Shown one piece after another: positions 36,750 to 46,633 of a stretch of 64,000 bases of DNA. The position numbers were made by a program, and so were the translations under genes. The DNA is from Gammaproteobacteria bacterium (GTDB lineage Bacteria; Pseudomonadota; Gammaproteobacteria; S012-40): NCBI GenBank assembly GCA_029881255.1, contig JAOUMY010000005.1:192479-256478 (forward strand). The letters run 5' to 3'. Each line of letters starts with the position of its first letter. Within the stretch, counting starts at the first letter, position 1. The notes below the pieces were generated by a model that saw only the letters and a program-made list of their open reading frames with translations, was not told the DNA's origin and did no database searches.

Positions 36750-37985
36750 ATGGAAAAGCGTCGTTTTCGGGGAAGCCGACTATGGTCAGGTGTGCTAGGC
36801 GCCACTGCTGCAGGTCTATTCCTTGGGCCAGTCCTGGCGGACGGGTGGAACGCCTCGCGCGCGCCTAACCAGCCTGATGCGACCTACGAAGACAAAAACG
36901 GCAATACGGCGACCAGATGGGGAGGCATTTCCAATACTCGCCATAACCTCACCATGTCCTACTTGCGCGAAGAGGCACAAGGCATCATGGGGCCTTTTCG
37001 AAATAACTACTACGAAGTCTGTGTTTACTGCCATACACCGCATGGGGCCAATGCGACTGCGGCGGCACCACTGTGGAACCGTACCGTCACTCAACGCACC
37101 TACACGCTTTACAACAATGCCAACAGCCTTGCCGGTGGACAAATGTCCCAACCTGGCCCCAATTCTTTGACTTGTCTATCCTGTCACGATGGGGTTACAG
37201 CTATAGATTCGATTATTAATATGCCTACGCAGCTTGGCGGCGCCTATCGAGCGGGTTATAACGTCAACCAACAAAGCGGTGTAGACGAGTTCTGGCTGGA
37301 CAATTGGGGCGCCGACGGAAACAAATTATTTGAGCAAACAGACAAATATGGTGACCCATTACTTGTTTCTCAACCCAACCCAAATCTGAGCGCCGATCGC
37401 CCTTCTAATGGCGCGGGAACTGGACACTATTCTCTAAACGGCTTTGGTGATAATGGCGCCGGTCCCTGTTTAAGCTGTCACTCAGCAAGCCCGTCCGGCG
37501 GCGCTGGAAATGCCCCCAATTTTGAAGCATTTTTGATCGGAAACCAGGCCAGGGCCCAAACTGGCGGCCTTGATAGTGACGGTTTGCTTGCTTTGGGGAC
37601 AATAGGATCAGCCCGCTTCCTGGCCGATGATCACCCCATTGGTGTTCAGTATCCAAAAGAATTTGGACCTGAAGCAGATTATAAAGAACCCGATATTAAA
37701 AAGACGAAGATCGCTTTTTGGGATCTGAACGATAACCAACACGCCGACCCAAATGAAGTACGTCTATATGACACCGGAGAGGGGTATGAAGTGGAGTGTG
37801 GCTCTTGCCACGATCCTCATGGCGTAGCTGCTGAAGTGGCGGTGGCCGGCGACAAAACCGAGACACATTTCATCCCCAGCTTTCTACGTGTTGGAAGAAG
37901 CGTTACCATTGCTAGCACAGACGGAACTGACACGCTAACCGGAAACACGGGAAGTGATTTGTGTCTCACCTGCCACGCCAAATAG
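36750..37985 (+). CDS. exported pentaheme cytochrome c
   Basis: A 411-residue protein from the ATG at 36750 (a GTG nine bases upstream is possible). The signal peptide runs from MEKRRFRGSRLW to about LADG. Five CxxCH haem sites: CVYCH (about 91), CLSCH (about 142), CLSCH (about 240), CGSCH (about 350) and CLTCH (at the C-terminus). CVYCHTPHG and CGSCHDPHG have the CxxCH(T/D)PHG form common in periplasmic multiheme cytochromes. I do not recognise a named family. Haem would be attached by the ccm system in this window. It is convergent with the TPR gene and single. Confidence 0.92.
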   Translation: MEKRRFRGSRLWSGVLGATAAGLFLGPVLADGWNASRAPNQPDATYEDKNGNTATRWGGISNTRHNLTMSYLREEAQGIMGPFRNNYYEVCVYCHTPHGANATAAAPLWNRTVTQRTYTLYNNANSLAGGQMSQPGPNSLTCLSCHDGVTAIDSIINMPTQLGGAYRAGYNVNQQSGVDEFWLDNWGADGNKLFEQTDKYGDPLLVSQPNPNLSADRPSNGAGTGHYSLNGFGDNGAGPCLSCHSASPSGGAGNAPNFEAFLIGNQARAQTGGLDSDGLLALGTIGSARFLADDHPIGVQYPKEFGPEADYKEPDIKKTKIAFWDLNDNQHADPNEVRLYDTGEGYEVECGSCHDPHGVAAEVAVAGDKTETHFIPSFLRVGRSVTIASTDGTDTLTGNTGSDLCLTCHAK

Positions 37986-38162
37986 TCAGTCTCACGCAAT
38001 TCAACTATTGTACGTAAGAAGATTTACCTGAATTGCCAATCACTTTGAATGGGTTGGCGAGTGAGGGCAAAGCAAAAAAGAACGAACATGCGCAATCGAT
38101 ACAGATTGTGTGTTTGTTTGTAACGTTGAAATCGCTTTCTTGAACTTGCGCAGAGAATACCT

Positions 38163-40973
38163 CTAGAAGTTCATATTGAATCCGCCGCTTAGATTAAGCC
38201 TTGTAACATCCCCCAAAGAAGTACTTTGAAACGTCGCCACGGCTTCGCTAGTTGTTTGCAAACCGGTAGGCAATGAAGACAGATTTTTCTGGAACATCGC
38301 TGAAATATAAAAACTCATGTCCTTAAAGAAATTATAATTGATCGTCGCATTCAAGGTGAGATTCAGATTATTTCGTCGCTTCCCTTCTTTTGAAGCAGAA
38401 TCGGGATTTAAATAGCCGATATATTGGGCATTCGCCATTAGCATTCCGTTTACACCAGGAGAAAGCATGCGATTCAAACCAACAGATACGCTATGCCCGT
38501 TATAAACATAGTCCTTAGAATCAAAGGTAACCAGCTGTCCAGCACCAACAACCGGCACATCTAAACCTGTCAATGGATCACGCCTAACTGAAACATTCTC
38601 TTGAATGACTTTGTTATGCCTGTCCGGCGGTATCCAGTTCACAATCAGCTGATAACCAACACTTGCACCAAAGCCTTTTGCCAAGGCTTGATTCAAGTTG
38701 AAACCGACATTACCGGAGTAGGCGAAATACTTGCTCTCCGCATATGTCTGTATATTTCGTAAACTTCCGCTAATACTCAGTCCCGTTGAGATATTTTCCC
38801 CTTCGTATCCCTCTGGTGCCAGCTTAAATGCTGCCGGTAAAAACAACGTACGGACATCGGTGAATTGTAGATTCCAGCTATTACTTAAATCACCCTCAGT
38901 TTCTAATGATGCCTGATTCTGTTGACCATACTGTATGGTGAAGTTTGCGCGAGGAGTTCCTTTAACGATATTGACTAAATAGTTATTATTCAAATAGCTG
39001 ACCTGGGCTATATGAAGCTGTGAAAAACTAGGCTGCCATATGAGTTTATAACTTAAGTCATCCAATAACGATTGTGAATACAGGACGTTCAGTGACATAT
39101 CGGATCGCACTTCGGGAAACGACGATGCATCGTTCATATTTGCATTACTATCCGCCAGAAAGACATAACTATAGTTATTTGAAAAGCCGCTTAATCGACC
39201 TTCCACCAGACTCAAGCGAACCGTCGCCTCATTTACCACCTCAGCTTCAGCACCGTTGAATATAATTTGCTGATATTCTGAGGCGGCCAACTGATCCAAA
39301 CCCAATTGTTCATACAACTTAGCCAACAATAACCGAACGCGCTGATTTCCTGGGCGTGCCTGCAATATTCGATGAAATGCTCCTGCAGACTCCTCAAGAA
39401 GGCCCTTGCTCTGCTGTATAGTGCCAAGATAGAAGAGTGCTTCTATATTATTAGGCTGATCAGCCACTATCTCTGCAAAAACCTTTTGCGCAGCAGAAAG
39501 CTTTTTCTCTGCCCACAATCCTCTTGCCTTTGTGATACGCCATTTACTGGATGCGATCTTTCCTTCTTCACTATCCTTATCGATTTGAATAATGATTTCA
39601 TATTGTTCAGCTGCCTTGCTTAAATCACCGAGTTGTTCATATACATTAGCAAGATTCGCGCGACCGCGAAGATTTTGTGGATCGTGCCTGATTACAGATT
39701 CAAACTCGATCCTAGCCTCCTCGTATTTACTCTGCTTAATATAAATCAACCCACGATTAAAGCTGGCGCGCACATTACCGGAATAATAGTCCAAGGCTTT
39801 TTTATACTCACGCAAACTCTCTTCCACTTTCCCAGCTTGCAATGCTTCATCCGCTACGGATGTGTGAATAAAGTTCATACGCACGCTGGCTTCTTGGGCG
39901 TATCGACCTTTATCTCTATCAATAATATATTGAAACTGTTCTTTTGCTTCACTGAAGCGTTTGATATCGAGATAGAGGTTACCCAAGTTAAGGCGAGCAG
40001 AAAAGTCATCCGGCGTGACCTTCAAAACTGCATTAAATCCTTTTTCAGCTTGCAACACGTTCCCAAGATTCAGATTTGCTAATGCTATGTTGAAAAACGC
40101 CTCCGTTCTTTTTGGGTCGAGATTGACTACTTCCTGAAAAATTTTGACCGCATTGGACCAGTCCTGCCGGCGCAGATACTCTCGTCCATTGATAATTCCG
40201 TATCGGATTTTGGCTTCTAAAGTGATATTAGGATCGGCGTTAATATCGATTATGATCTTAAAATGCCGCATTGCATCATCGGGTCGATTAGAGCGTTCAT
40301 AAATATTACCCAGATTCATATGACCAATAATATGACGAGGCTCGATAGAGACGAGTTTCTTAAACGTTGTTTCCGCTTCTTCAATGCGATTGAGAAATAC
40401 ATAGGTTGCGCCAATGTTCGCAAGTATTATGGGATCTTCTGGATAGTCCAATTGCAAACCGTTGAAAACCAGCAAAGCCGCGCTCATCTCCCCCTTTTTT
40501 GCAAGTGCCTGACCCGTCGCCAATGACAATCGCTTTTCAGCCTCCTTCACGCCACTATCGCGACTACCGGTATCAACCAAGCGTTGGTATTCTTCTAAGG
40601 CCTCGTTCCGCTTGCCTATGCGCTCCAGAAAGGCCCCAAGATTTAGACTGTAATGAGAACTCAAGGGATCTAGCTGGGTAGCTCGTAACAGATTTTTTTG
40701 TGCCCCTTCAGCATCTTTCTTAAAGATAGACAATTGCCCAAGACGAAAATAGGTCTCGGGGTGATTCGGATTCAACACCAAAATTTTATTATAGATTTGC
40801 AAAGCGCTATCAAAATCTTTGAGGTTCATTGCCGCCGCACCTTCCTCCAAGAGGCGCTTAACAGTCTCGTCATCTTCTGCAAACACAGGAAGAGACACGA
40901 GCACACTCATCATCACTAAGAGACGAACTGCCGTGACCATCCTCTGTATAGCGTTGTTAACCGTGTAAGGCAT
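38163..40973 (-). CDS. TPR protein with predicted C-terminal outer membrane barrel
   Basis: 936 residues from the ATG at 40973; a GTG at 41003 is less likely because a normal signal peptide starts at the ATG (MPYTVNNAIQRMVTAVRLL ... PVFAED). Residues about 40-590 are tandem tetratricopeptide repeats (for example LNPNHPETYFRLGQLSIFKKD, NPNHPETY, IEALFYLGTIQQSKG). Residues about 600-936 alternate as beta strands (LSYKLIWQPSFSQLHIA, VGFNLNQ, MSFYISAMFQKN) and end GFNMNF with terminal Phe. This architecture resembles outer membrane export or surface-display proteins that pair periplasmic TPRs with a barrel, as in exopolysaccharide secretion. It is the last gene of the RND cluster. Confidence 0.85.
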   Translation of the reverse strand: MPYTVNNAIQRMVTAVRLLVMMSVLVSLPVFAEDDETVKRLLEEGAAAMNLKDFDSALQIYNKILVLNPNHPETYFRLGQLSIFKKDAEGAQKNLLRATQLDPLSSHYSLNLGAFLERIGKRNEALEEYQRLVDTGSRDSGVKEAEKRLSLATGQALAKKGEMSAALLVFNGLQLDYPEDPIILANIGATYVFLNRIEEAETTFKKLVSIEPRHIIGHMNLGNIYERSNRPDDAMRHFKIIIDINADPNITLEAKIRYGIINGREYLRRQDWSNAVKIFQEVVNLDPKRTEAFFNIALANLNLGNVLQAEKGFNAVLKVTPDDFSARLNLGNLYLDIKRFSEAKEQFQYIIDRDKGRYAQEASVRMNFIHTSVADEALQAGKVEESLREYKKALDYYSGNVRASFNRGLIYIKQSKYEEARIEFESVIRHDPQNLRGRANLANVYEQLGDLSKAAEQYEIIIQIDKDSEEGKIASSKWRITKARGLWAEKKLSAAQKVFAEIVADQPNNIEALFYLGTIQQSKGLLEESAGAFHRILQARPGNQRVRLLLAKLYEQLGLDQLAASEYQQIIFNGAEAEVVNEATVRLSLVEGRLSGFSNNYSYVFLADSNANMNDASSFPEVRSDMSLNVLYSQSLLDDLSYKLIWQPSFSQLHIAQVSYLNNNYLVNIVKGTPRANFTIQYGQQNQASLETEGDLSNSWNLQFTDVRTLFLPAAFKLAPEGYEGENISTGLSISGSLRNIQTYAESKYFAYSGNVGFNLNQALAKGFGASVGYQLIVNWIPPDRHNKVIQENVSVRRDPLTGLDVPVVGAGQLVTFDSKDYVYNGHSVSVGLNRMLSPGVNGMLMANAQYIGYLNPDSASKEGKRRNNLNLTLNATINYNFFKDMSFYISAMFQKNLSSLPTGLQTTSEAVATFQSTSLGDVTRLNLSGGFNMNF

Positions 40974-41031
40974 AGGTACCCGCTTAAAAAATACGGCCTG
41001 CACTCTTTTGACCAGACAAATCGAATTCCAA

Positions 41032-41949
41032 TCAGAATCCGATATTAAACTTCAGCTGCGCGCGCCATCCATCCAACCGAAAAGTTGCAAGTCGCCGATT
41101 AACGCCATCAGGTAGTAAATATTCGATATAGCCGTCTCTATTTACCAACATCGGAGTAGGCGCGGACAACAAGCGGTCACCGTTATTAAAATCATGTTTG
41201 GTTGTGATGCCTTTTAGCGTCGCATTCTTCACGCCAAGAGCATAGGAACCCGACAAACTGATGGAAAACCGATCGGCCAACCTGGCCTCAGCACCTAGGC
41301 CAAACTGCAATAAAAGCAATCCCGTTGCTTGTGTTTCAAAGACTATATTCCGACTGAATCCTGCGGGCGCACCGGAAACGAAAAATATCTTGTGGACATC
41401 TTTGTAATCAATATCAAACAAATCATGTATTGCGGTATCTATATACAGATTAAATCGGCTACTACGCTCGAGAAAGTAGCGTCGCAACCCAACATAATAT
41501 TGGGTATAGGAAAATTTTGCCCTTCGTGAATAGAGTGCTTCATTCTCGGGCTCACCCTGAAGTGGAAAAGTTACATCCAGGTTGGGAGAAAAGGAATTGA
41601 CTTCCCAAATTCCAAAACCGATAACAAAGTCATTTTTCTTCCCAAAATTTCGACGAATTTCCAAGCCGGCTTCCCACCACACAGGAACCGGGTCAAGTGG
41701 ATTCGTAATGTTAAACCCTTTAGGCGGATATGAGGATGCGCCTTCAATATCTTCTGGCAGATCTGTCGTTATTTCCGACTGCCCTACCAGTGGCATTTTA
41801 AATAAGCCATCGTTGAGCGCTTTTAACTGCGGTCCACTGCGCCCCATAGTCGGCGTGAATATCCACCCTGGCTCATCAAGACGCGCATGCGATGACAACG
41901 GCAGAGAAAACAATAGTAAGATATACCAAGGTGTTCTTTTTCTAAACAT
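41032..41949 (-). CDS. predicted outer membrane protein
   Basis: A 305-residue protein with signal peptide (LPLSSHA, residue 22) and strand-rich sequence ending LKFNIGF, with terminal Phe. I recognise no family. Its ATG overlaps the RND stop (TAATG), so translation is coupled to the exporter. The conserved GWIFTPTMGRSGP and FRLDGWRAQLKFNIGF suggest a barrel of about 12 strands, which is an estimate from pattern only. Confidence 0.75.
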   Translation of the reverse strand: MFRKRTPWYILLLFSLPLSSHARLDEPGWIFTPTMGRSGPQLKALNDGLFKMPLVGQSEITTDLPEDIEGASSYPPKGFNITNPLDPVPVWWEAGLEIRRNFGKKNDFVIGFGIWEVNSFSPNLDVTFPLQGEPENEALYSRRAKFSYTQYYVGLRRYFLERSSRFNLYIDTAIHDLFDIDYKDVHKIFFVSGAPAGFSRNIVFETQATGLLLLQFGLGAEARLADRFSISLSGSYALGVKNATLKGITTKHDFNNGDRLLSAPTPMLVNRDGYIEYLLPDGVNRRLATFRLDGWRAQLKFNIGF

Positions 41950-44651
41950 TACGCCCCCCGTTTATCCCCAGGTCTGTAATAAGAAAACAATGCGGGTAGC
42001 ACAACTAACGCTACTAAACAACTCACCAACATATATGCCGTAACGAAATAGCCCAGTTTCACATGTGGAGGAAACTGCGACAGAAATAAGACGGCAAAAC
42101 CGGCGCTAACTACTGTGGCATTAAATACAATTGTTCTGCCTGTGGTACGCAAGGTCGCTGCTGTAGCGTCGATATGATTCAGGCCTTGTTGTCGTTCGCT
42201 AATGTATCGATAAACATAATGCACCGCATAGTCGACACCCACACCGATAGCAATACCCGCTGCCAAGGCCGTTGAGACATCCATCGGAATCGAAAAAAGA
42301 CCCGCAAAACCAGCGACAATCAGCGTAGACAGGGTCACTGGGATAACAACGTACAACCCCGCAATCAAGGAAAGAAAGGCTAGCGCCGCCACCACAAAAA
42401 TCACCAACTTGGAGAATACAATCGCCGAAGTCTGACTTCCGATTAGCAAATCTGCCCAGATATAGGAATTGTTTGCAGAACCAGCATAATTAATACTGAC
42501 TCCGGCACCTTCGAACTCTCTTGCAACATAGGTCTTTACTTCATCGATAATATGTTTCAGATGCTTTGTATAATCAGTCTGTATCGCTATCGTTACCAGA
42601 CCTTGCTTGTAATCGAAGTCCACCACCTGGTCCAATTGATCCGGACGCCCTGAAACAGAAAACAGAAACAGGTATTCAGCGATCAGATCGCGTGACTCCG
42701 GCAACTTGTTGTAAGCCGGATTATCTTCGTGCAGCGACTTGTTCATGTTCTTAAGATAATTCACCACCGACAAGGAATCACCCACATAGGGCAATTCCGC
42801 CACAAAGGTTTGCAAACCTTCAATCCTGCGTAGCAATTCAGGATCTTTAAAAGCATCTTTCTGTTGCGATTCGATAACCACATTAAGAAACACGGTGCCG
42901 GAGAATTTTTCATTCAACTTCTGAGTTGCAACATAGACGTCGCTGTCTTCACGAAAATCACTCAACCAGCTGGAATTGACAAATAGCATTGATGAGCCAA
43001 AACCTGCGACCAATACCAAAACTGCGAGCACGGCGCCCAGAACCGACTTACGCTCATTGACCTGTTCACCGATGCGTATCAACAACCATGAGAGTCGACT
43101 CTGTTCTTCATAAACACGTTGCGCGCGTCGTCTTGCATAGAAATTCGCTACACGTGGTTTCATGAGAGTCAATACCGCGGGTATAAACATAATCGAAATT
43201 AACCAGCTCAGTATGATCCCTATCATCGCAAATACACCGAAAATTCTAAAAGGCGGCATATCAGCAAAGAAAAGGGCCGCGAAACCTATGGCCGTTGTGA
43301 GTGACGTCATGATTAGCGGCGCGCCCAGGCGGCTAACTGCCTCGCTTACAATGAGCCGGCTGTCACGGTGAGGATCCTTCAAGACTGCATCAAAATAGGC
43401 ACTAAGTAAGTGTACTGAATCGCCAATGCCGACGGCTACGAGTATGACTGGCAACATAGTGGAAATCGTATACAAAGGAACATCAAATAACGTCTGTAAC
43501 CCCATAGTCCAGACGATCGCAAAACCCATTACCACAATGGGTAGCAACATTCCTCGACCGGAACGAAACATAACCAGCAACACCAAAGCCATCACGGCCA
43601 CAACCATGGGTATCATGATTTGCATGTCTTCCAGTGCGTAGGTGCCGGAAGAGACTTCGATAACGGGTCGGCCTGCGAGATAAAACGTGTCTTTGATGTC
43701 TTTCGGGGCAGAGACATTTTCTGGTGTTTGCGTAGCAGACGTATCAGACGACAGAGGCCCTGCTTTTTTAATATTCTTCGCTGTTGAGTTGGAAAATTCG
43801 CTGGCAGCCCATTCTTCTTCCTCTTCTTCTTTGGCTTTAGTTGAATTCCACCACTTTAGTTGCTCTTCAGACCACTGTGTTTCACTCGATTTTTCAACAA
43901 CTGGCTTTTCCTCGACGGCCTTGGTCTCAGTTGTTTCACCTTGTTGCTGCTTCCACCACTTGACCTGGTCTTCACTCCACTGACCATCGTCTCCTTTCTT
44001 TTCCTTTTGCCATTTCTTCCAATCCCCGCTGCCATCACCCCAGTTACCACTCCATCCACCGCTATCTTCCCCGGTTTCTGCACCAAGAATGCCTTTCACC
44101 TGCCAATACGTCATCCAGCGATTGACCATGCCCTCTTTTAGCTTGGCGCGCACCATAGCCGCCTTACCATCGGCAGAAACAATGTTACCGACAAACAAGT
44201 CTGCATTGTCGAAAACAAGTTTTTTCAGTGCATCAATTTCCGCTTGAGTCTGCGGCAAACGTTCCATTAAAGGAATCGAACCAATCGTTTTTTCATCGCC
44301 AGTAAATCGTGTAGCCGTTGCAATCGAAGCCACATCACTTGAACGCGTTGCCTGAACGCCAGGAAGAGCAGCCAGTTTTTCCGATAGCCGTTTAATGCGT
44401 GTCAGCGTTTCTATGTTAAATACGGTATCCGGATTTTCAATTCCAATGATGACGGTATCTCGTACACCAAACGCATCGTCAACTTTTTCATCATAGATAA
44501 TCGCTTCATGTCCTTTGGGTAAGTAGACTCGAGCATCAGTCTCCCAACGCAACTTATCTAGCTGGCTTCCAAAGAAAGCAGTAAACACGAGAATAGTAGC
44601 TATCGTAGCTCGTGGAAATTTGACACCTGTAAGATAGAAATTCTTTAGCAT
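41949..44651 (-). CDS. RND-superfamily exporter (MMPL type) with Trp-rich periplasmic insert
   Basis: A 900-residue protein with the two-halves layout of MMPL/RND exporters. Helix 1 is at about 14-30. A periplasmic domain follows to about 345. Helices 2-6 lie within about 345-500, then a second periplasmic domain (about 540-720) and the last five helices. GIGDSVHLLSAYFD and AIGVGVDYAVHYVYR are the conserved proton-relay region helices. Residues about 191-320 are a hydrophilic insert with 11 tryptophans: GGWSGNWGDGSGDWKKWQ, then two related units QWSEDQVKWWKQQ and QWSEEQLKWWNS, and a run of Glu. The insert lies in the periplasm by topology. RND relatives export lipids, hopanoids or hydrophobic compounds. 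AAGG precedes the ATG. Confidence 0.92.
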   Translation of the reverse strand: MLKNFYLTGVKFPRATIATILVFTAFFGSQLDKLRWETDARVYLPKGHEAIIYDEKVDDAFGVRDTVIIGIENPDTVFNIETLTRIKRLSEKLAALPGVQATRSSDVASIATATRFTGDEKTIGSIPLMERLPQTQAEIDALKKLVFDNADLFVGNIVSADGKAAMVRAKLKEGMVNRWMTYWQVKGILGAETGEDSGGWSGNWGDGSGDWKKWQKEKKGDDGQWSEDQVKWWKQQQGETTETKAVEEKPVVEKSSETQWSEEQLKWWNSTKAKEEEEEEWAASEFSNSTAKNIKKAGPLSSDTSATQTPENVSAPKDIKDTFYLAGRPVIEVSSGTYALEDMQIMIPMVVAVMALVLLVMFRSGRGMLLPIVVMGFAIVWTMGLQTLFDVPLYTISTMLPVILVAVGIGDSVHLLSAYFDAVLKDPHRDSRLIVSEAVSRLGAPLIMTSLTTAIGFAALFFADMPPFRIFGVFAMIGIILSWLISIMFIPAVLTLMKPRVANFYARRRAQRVYEEQSRLSWLLIRIGEQVNERKSVLGAVLAVLVLVAGFGSSMLFVNSSWLSDFREDSDVYVATQKLNEKFSGTVFLNVVIESQQKDAFKDPELLRRIEGLQTFVAELPYVGDSLSVVNYLKNMNKSLHEDNPAYNKLPESRDLIAEYLFLFSVSGRPDQLDQVVDFDYKQGLVTIAIQTDYTKHLKHIIDEVKTYVAREFEGAGVSINYAGSANNSYIWADLLIGSQTSAIVFSKLVIFVVAALAFLSLIAGLYVVIPVTLSTLIVAGFAGLFSIPMDVSTALAAGIAIGVGVDYAVHYVYRYISERQQGLNHIDATAATLRTTGRTIVFNATVVSAGFAVLFLSQFPPHVKLGYFVTAYMLVSCLVALVVLPALFSYYRPGDKRGA

Positions 44652-44673
44652 TGTTTACCTTCCCATCGCCTTG

Positions 44674-46143
44674 CTAAAAGTCGTACTTGAATTCGAGAAA
44701 CACTCGTCGATTGTCGCGAAAGTTTCCGAGAAACTGTGCCCGTTGTTCGACATCCGTCAAACCGCCTGGATCAATTGTCGAGAATGCGCGCCCGAACTGT
44801 GTACGATTACCCGTAAATAGATCAAGGCCAAACATCACCTGAAATTGATTTGTCAGATTAAATGTAATCTTTGGTTTGATGTAGTCTTCCTGAAATTCGA
44901 TTAAGCGTATGTAGAGCAACGTAAAGACTGCCGATTGTTTTTGCAGTGGTTTACGTAGAAAGACATTAAATGTGGTATCGAATCGTCTGCTGAGAATGTC
45001 GGGACTGTAGTCCAATATCATCCATTGCGAAATAGAGGGAGAAAAGTCGGCTCCCCAAAGCGAAAAATCGTAGCCGATACCCCAGCGAATGTGGTCACGT
45101 TGAACTTCGCCATCGCTGACTAAAAAACCGTCTTCATAGTGATCTTCGATTGCAAAATATTTCCCCGTCACATATGCAAATTCGGCCTTCAGAATATCTC
45201 CACCAATCTCCCGCGTAGCGGTTAAACCATACATCGTCATTCGGGTGTAGGTGGGAAGAATCGCCAACTCATTACTGGTTTCCACGCTGGTGACATCATC
45301 GATAGAAATAATACGAAATGTTGCAGGATAGTCATCCCACGTATAAAAATAACTCAGCGCCAGGTCTGTCTCGTTTATCCTGGTACTTAGACGTACGCCA
45401 AACTCCGAATACATGGGATCAAAATTGTTCGGTTGCGTCGTGGAAGGTAAAACCTGAAACAACTCCCACTCAGAACCTTTTACCGCGGGTTGGTGAAATT
45501 TCAATTCAGGAATCCACAGTAGTTGCAGACTGGCGTTCTCACCGTAGTAGTCGGCCTTTAAGGTCCAAAGCGGAATGCGATAGTCAAGGAGACCGGGAAG
45601 TATTAGTTCGCGAAAATCCATCGGATTAATTTCATCGACAATACGCATCCCTTCAAGAACGCCCCAGATCACATATTGCTTTCCGATGCGAAGATCGAGA
45701 TTTTTGATGTATAAATCGAGATAGAGTTCGCGCAACTCGGCCCTCTTTTGATCTCTTTCCTGACCAGCAATGATCAATTCAACAAAGGTTAAAACCTCTT
45801 TTTCTTCGCGTACATATCGCGCTGCGATAGTCTCTTCGTCAAACACATCGTACACGCTGTCATAATATCCCCAGCCGGTCGCGACGAATTTGGACCACTT
45901 GCCGATAGAAACTTCATTTTTTAGCTGAAGAATATTTCTGATTTTTGTGTAGATACGCGGTTCGTCAAAACGATAGGCCGTTTCATTTTTAACATAGCCT
46001 CCAAAATCATATTTAATCAGATTATTTTTTTCAGTCGGTACATCAATACTGCTGGGAAACTCAAAGTCGAGATCCAAACCAGGTGTTGCCGCTTCAACAC
46101 CCAGTGAAACAAGATAAAGTAGCAGTACTAATAATCTATGCAT
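44674..46143 (-). CDS. DUF1302-like outer membrane protein
   Basis: A 489-residue protein with signal peptide (SLGVEAATP) and many amphipathic strands, ending RRVFLEFKYDF. The segment IGKQYVIWGVLEGMRIVDEINPMDFRELILPG matches the conserved region of DUF1302-like barrels, which are often encoded beside RND exporters. It overlaps the regulator gene by eight bases and precedes the RND gene by 22 bases. It is a good candidate for the outer membrane channel or receptor of this exporter. Confidence 0.82.
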   Translation of the reverse strand: MHRLLVLLLYLVSLGVEAATPGLDLDFEFPSSIDVPTEKNNLIKYDFGGYVKNETAYRFDEPRIYTKIRNILQLKNEVSIGKWSKFVATGWGYYDSVYDVFDEETIAARYVREEKEVLTFVELIIAGQERDQKRAELRELYLDLYIKNLDLRIGKQYVIWGVLEGMRIVDEINPMDFRELILPGLLDYRIPLWTLKADYYGENASLQLLWIPELKFHQPAVKGSEWELFQVLPSTTQPNNFDPMYSEFGVRLSTRINETDLALSYFYTWDDYPATFRIISIDDVTSVETSNELAILPTYTRMTMYGLTATREIGGDILKAEFAYVTGKYFAIEDHYEDGFLVSDGEVQRDHIRWGIGYDFSLWGADFSPSISQWMILDYSPDILSRRFDTTFNVFLRKPLQKQSAVFTLLYIRLIEFQEDYIKPKITFNLTNQFQVMFGLDLFTGNRTQFGRAFSTIDPGGLTDVEQRAQFLGNFRDNRRVFLEFKYDF

Positions 46144-46591
46144 TGTGACCGTTTACTGCATTCTTCTGGCAACTTTCACAAACAATTGGTGTTTGACTGC
46201 TGGACTGACAAATACCCATTTCAGCTCGCTCGCCAACTTGCATAGGCTCACCACAACTATCACAAGAACAACGGCGATTAAGCACAATAGTCTTCCAGGC
46301 AATCACATCCGCGAACTCGTTTTTAGACTCGACTTGAGGTGTATTCTTTTTGATCAAATCAAGCTTGATGGATGGTTGCTCCTCCAGGAATACATCTTCC
46401 AACACCCGCCTTAACAACAATGAGACGGGGATCCCCAATTCATCAGCCCGTTGTATCACCTTTGTTTTCAAAGCCTTGGGGACGCGAGCACCGAGAAACT
46501 CTTCCTTACGGCGTAGCGCAACTTTCATCGCCTTGTCACGCATCAGATTAGCCTTTTCAGCTGGGTGGAACACTTTGGCGGATTTTTGCAT
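46136..46591 (-). CDS. ribbon-helix-helix regulator with C-terminal cysteine zinc-ribbon
   Basis: A 151-residue protein. Residues about 33-70 match a ribbon-helix-helix DNA-binding fold (EFLGARVPKALKTKVIQRADELGIPVSLLLRRVLEDVF). The C-terminus has six cysteines (108, 110, 113, 128, 138, 141) in RRCSCDSCGEPMQVGERAEMG and IVCESC, a likely zinc-ribbon. AGGAG is six bases before the ATG. It is the first gene of the RND operon and probably represses it. The direct repeat upstream could be its operator. The RHH plus zinc-ribbon fusion is not one I can name. Confidence 0.8.
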   Translation of the reverse strand: MQKSAKVFHPAEKANLMRDKAMKVALRRKEEFLGARVPKALKTKVIQRADELGIPVSLLLRRVLEDVFLEEQPSIKLDLIKKNTPQVESKNEFADVIAWKTIVLNRRCSCDSCGEPMQVGERAEMGICQSSSQTPIVCESCQKNAVNGHNA

Positions 46592-46633
46592 TACATACTC
46601 CTGTTCTTATAGGTTGTTGGACTATTTGGAAAT

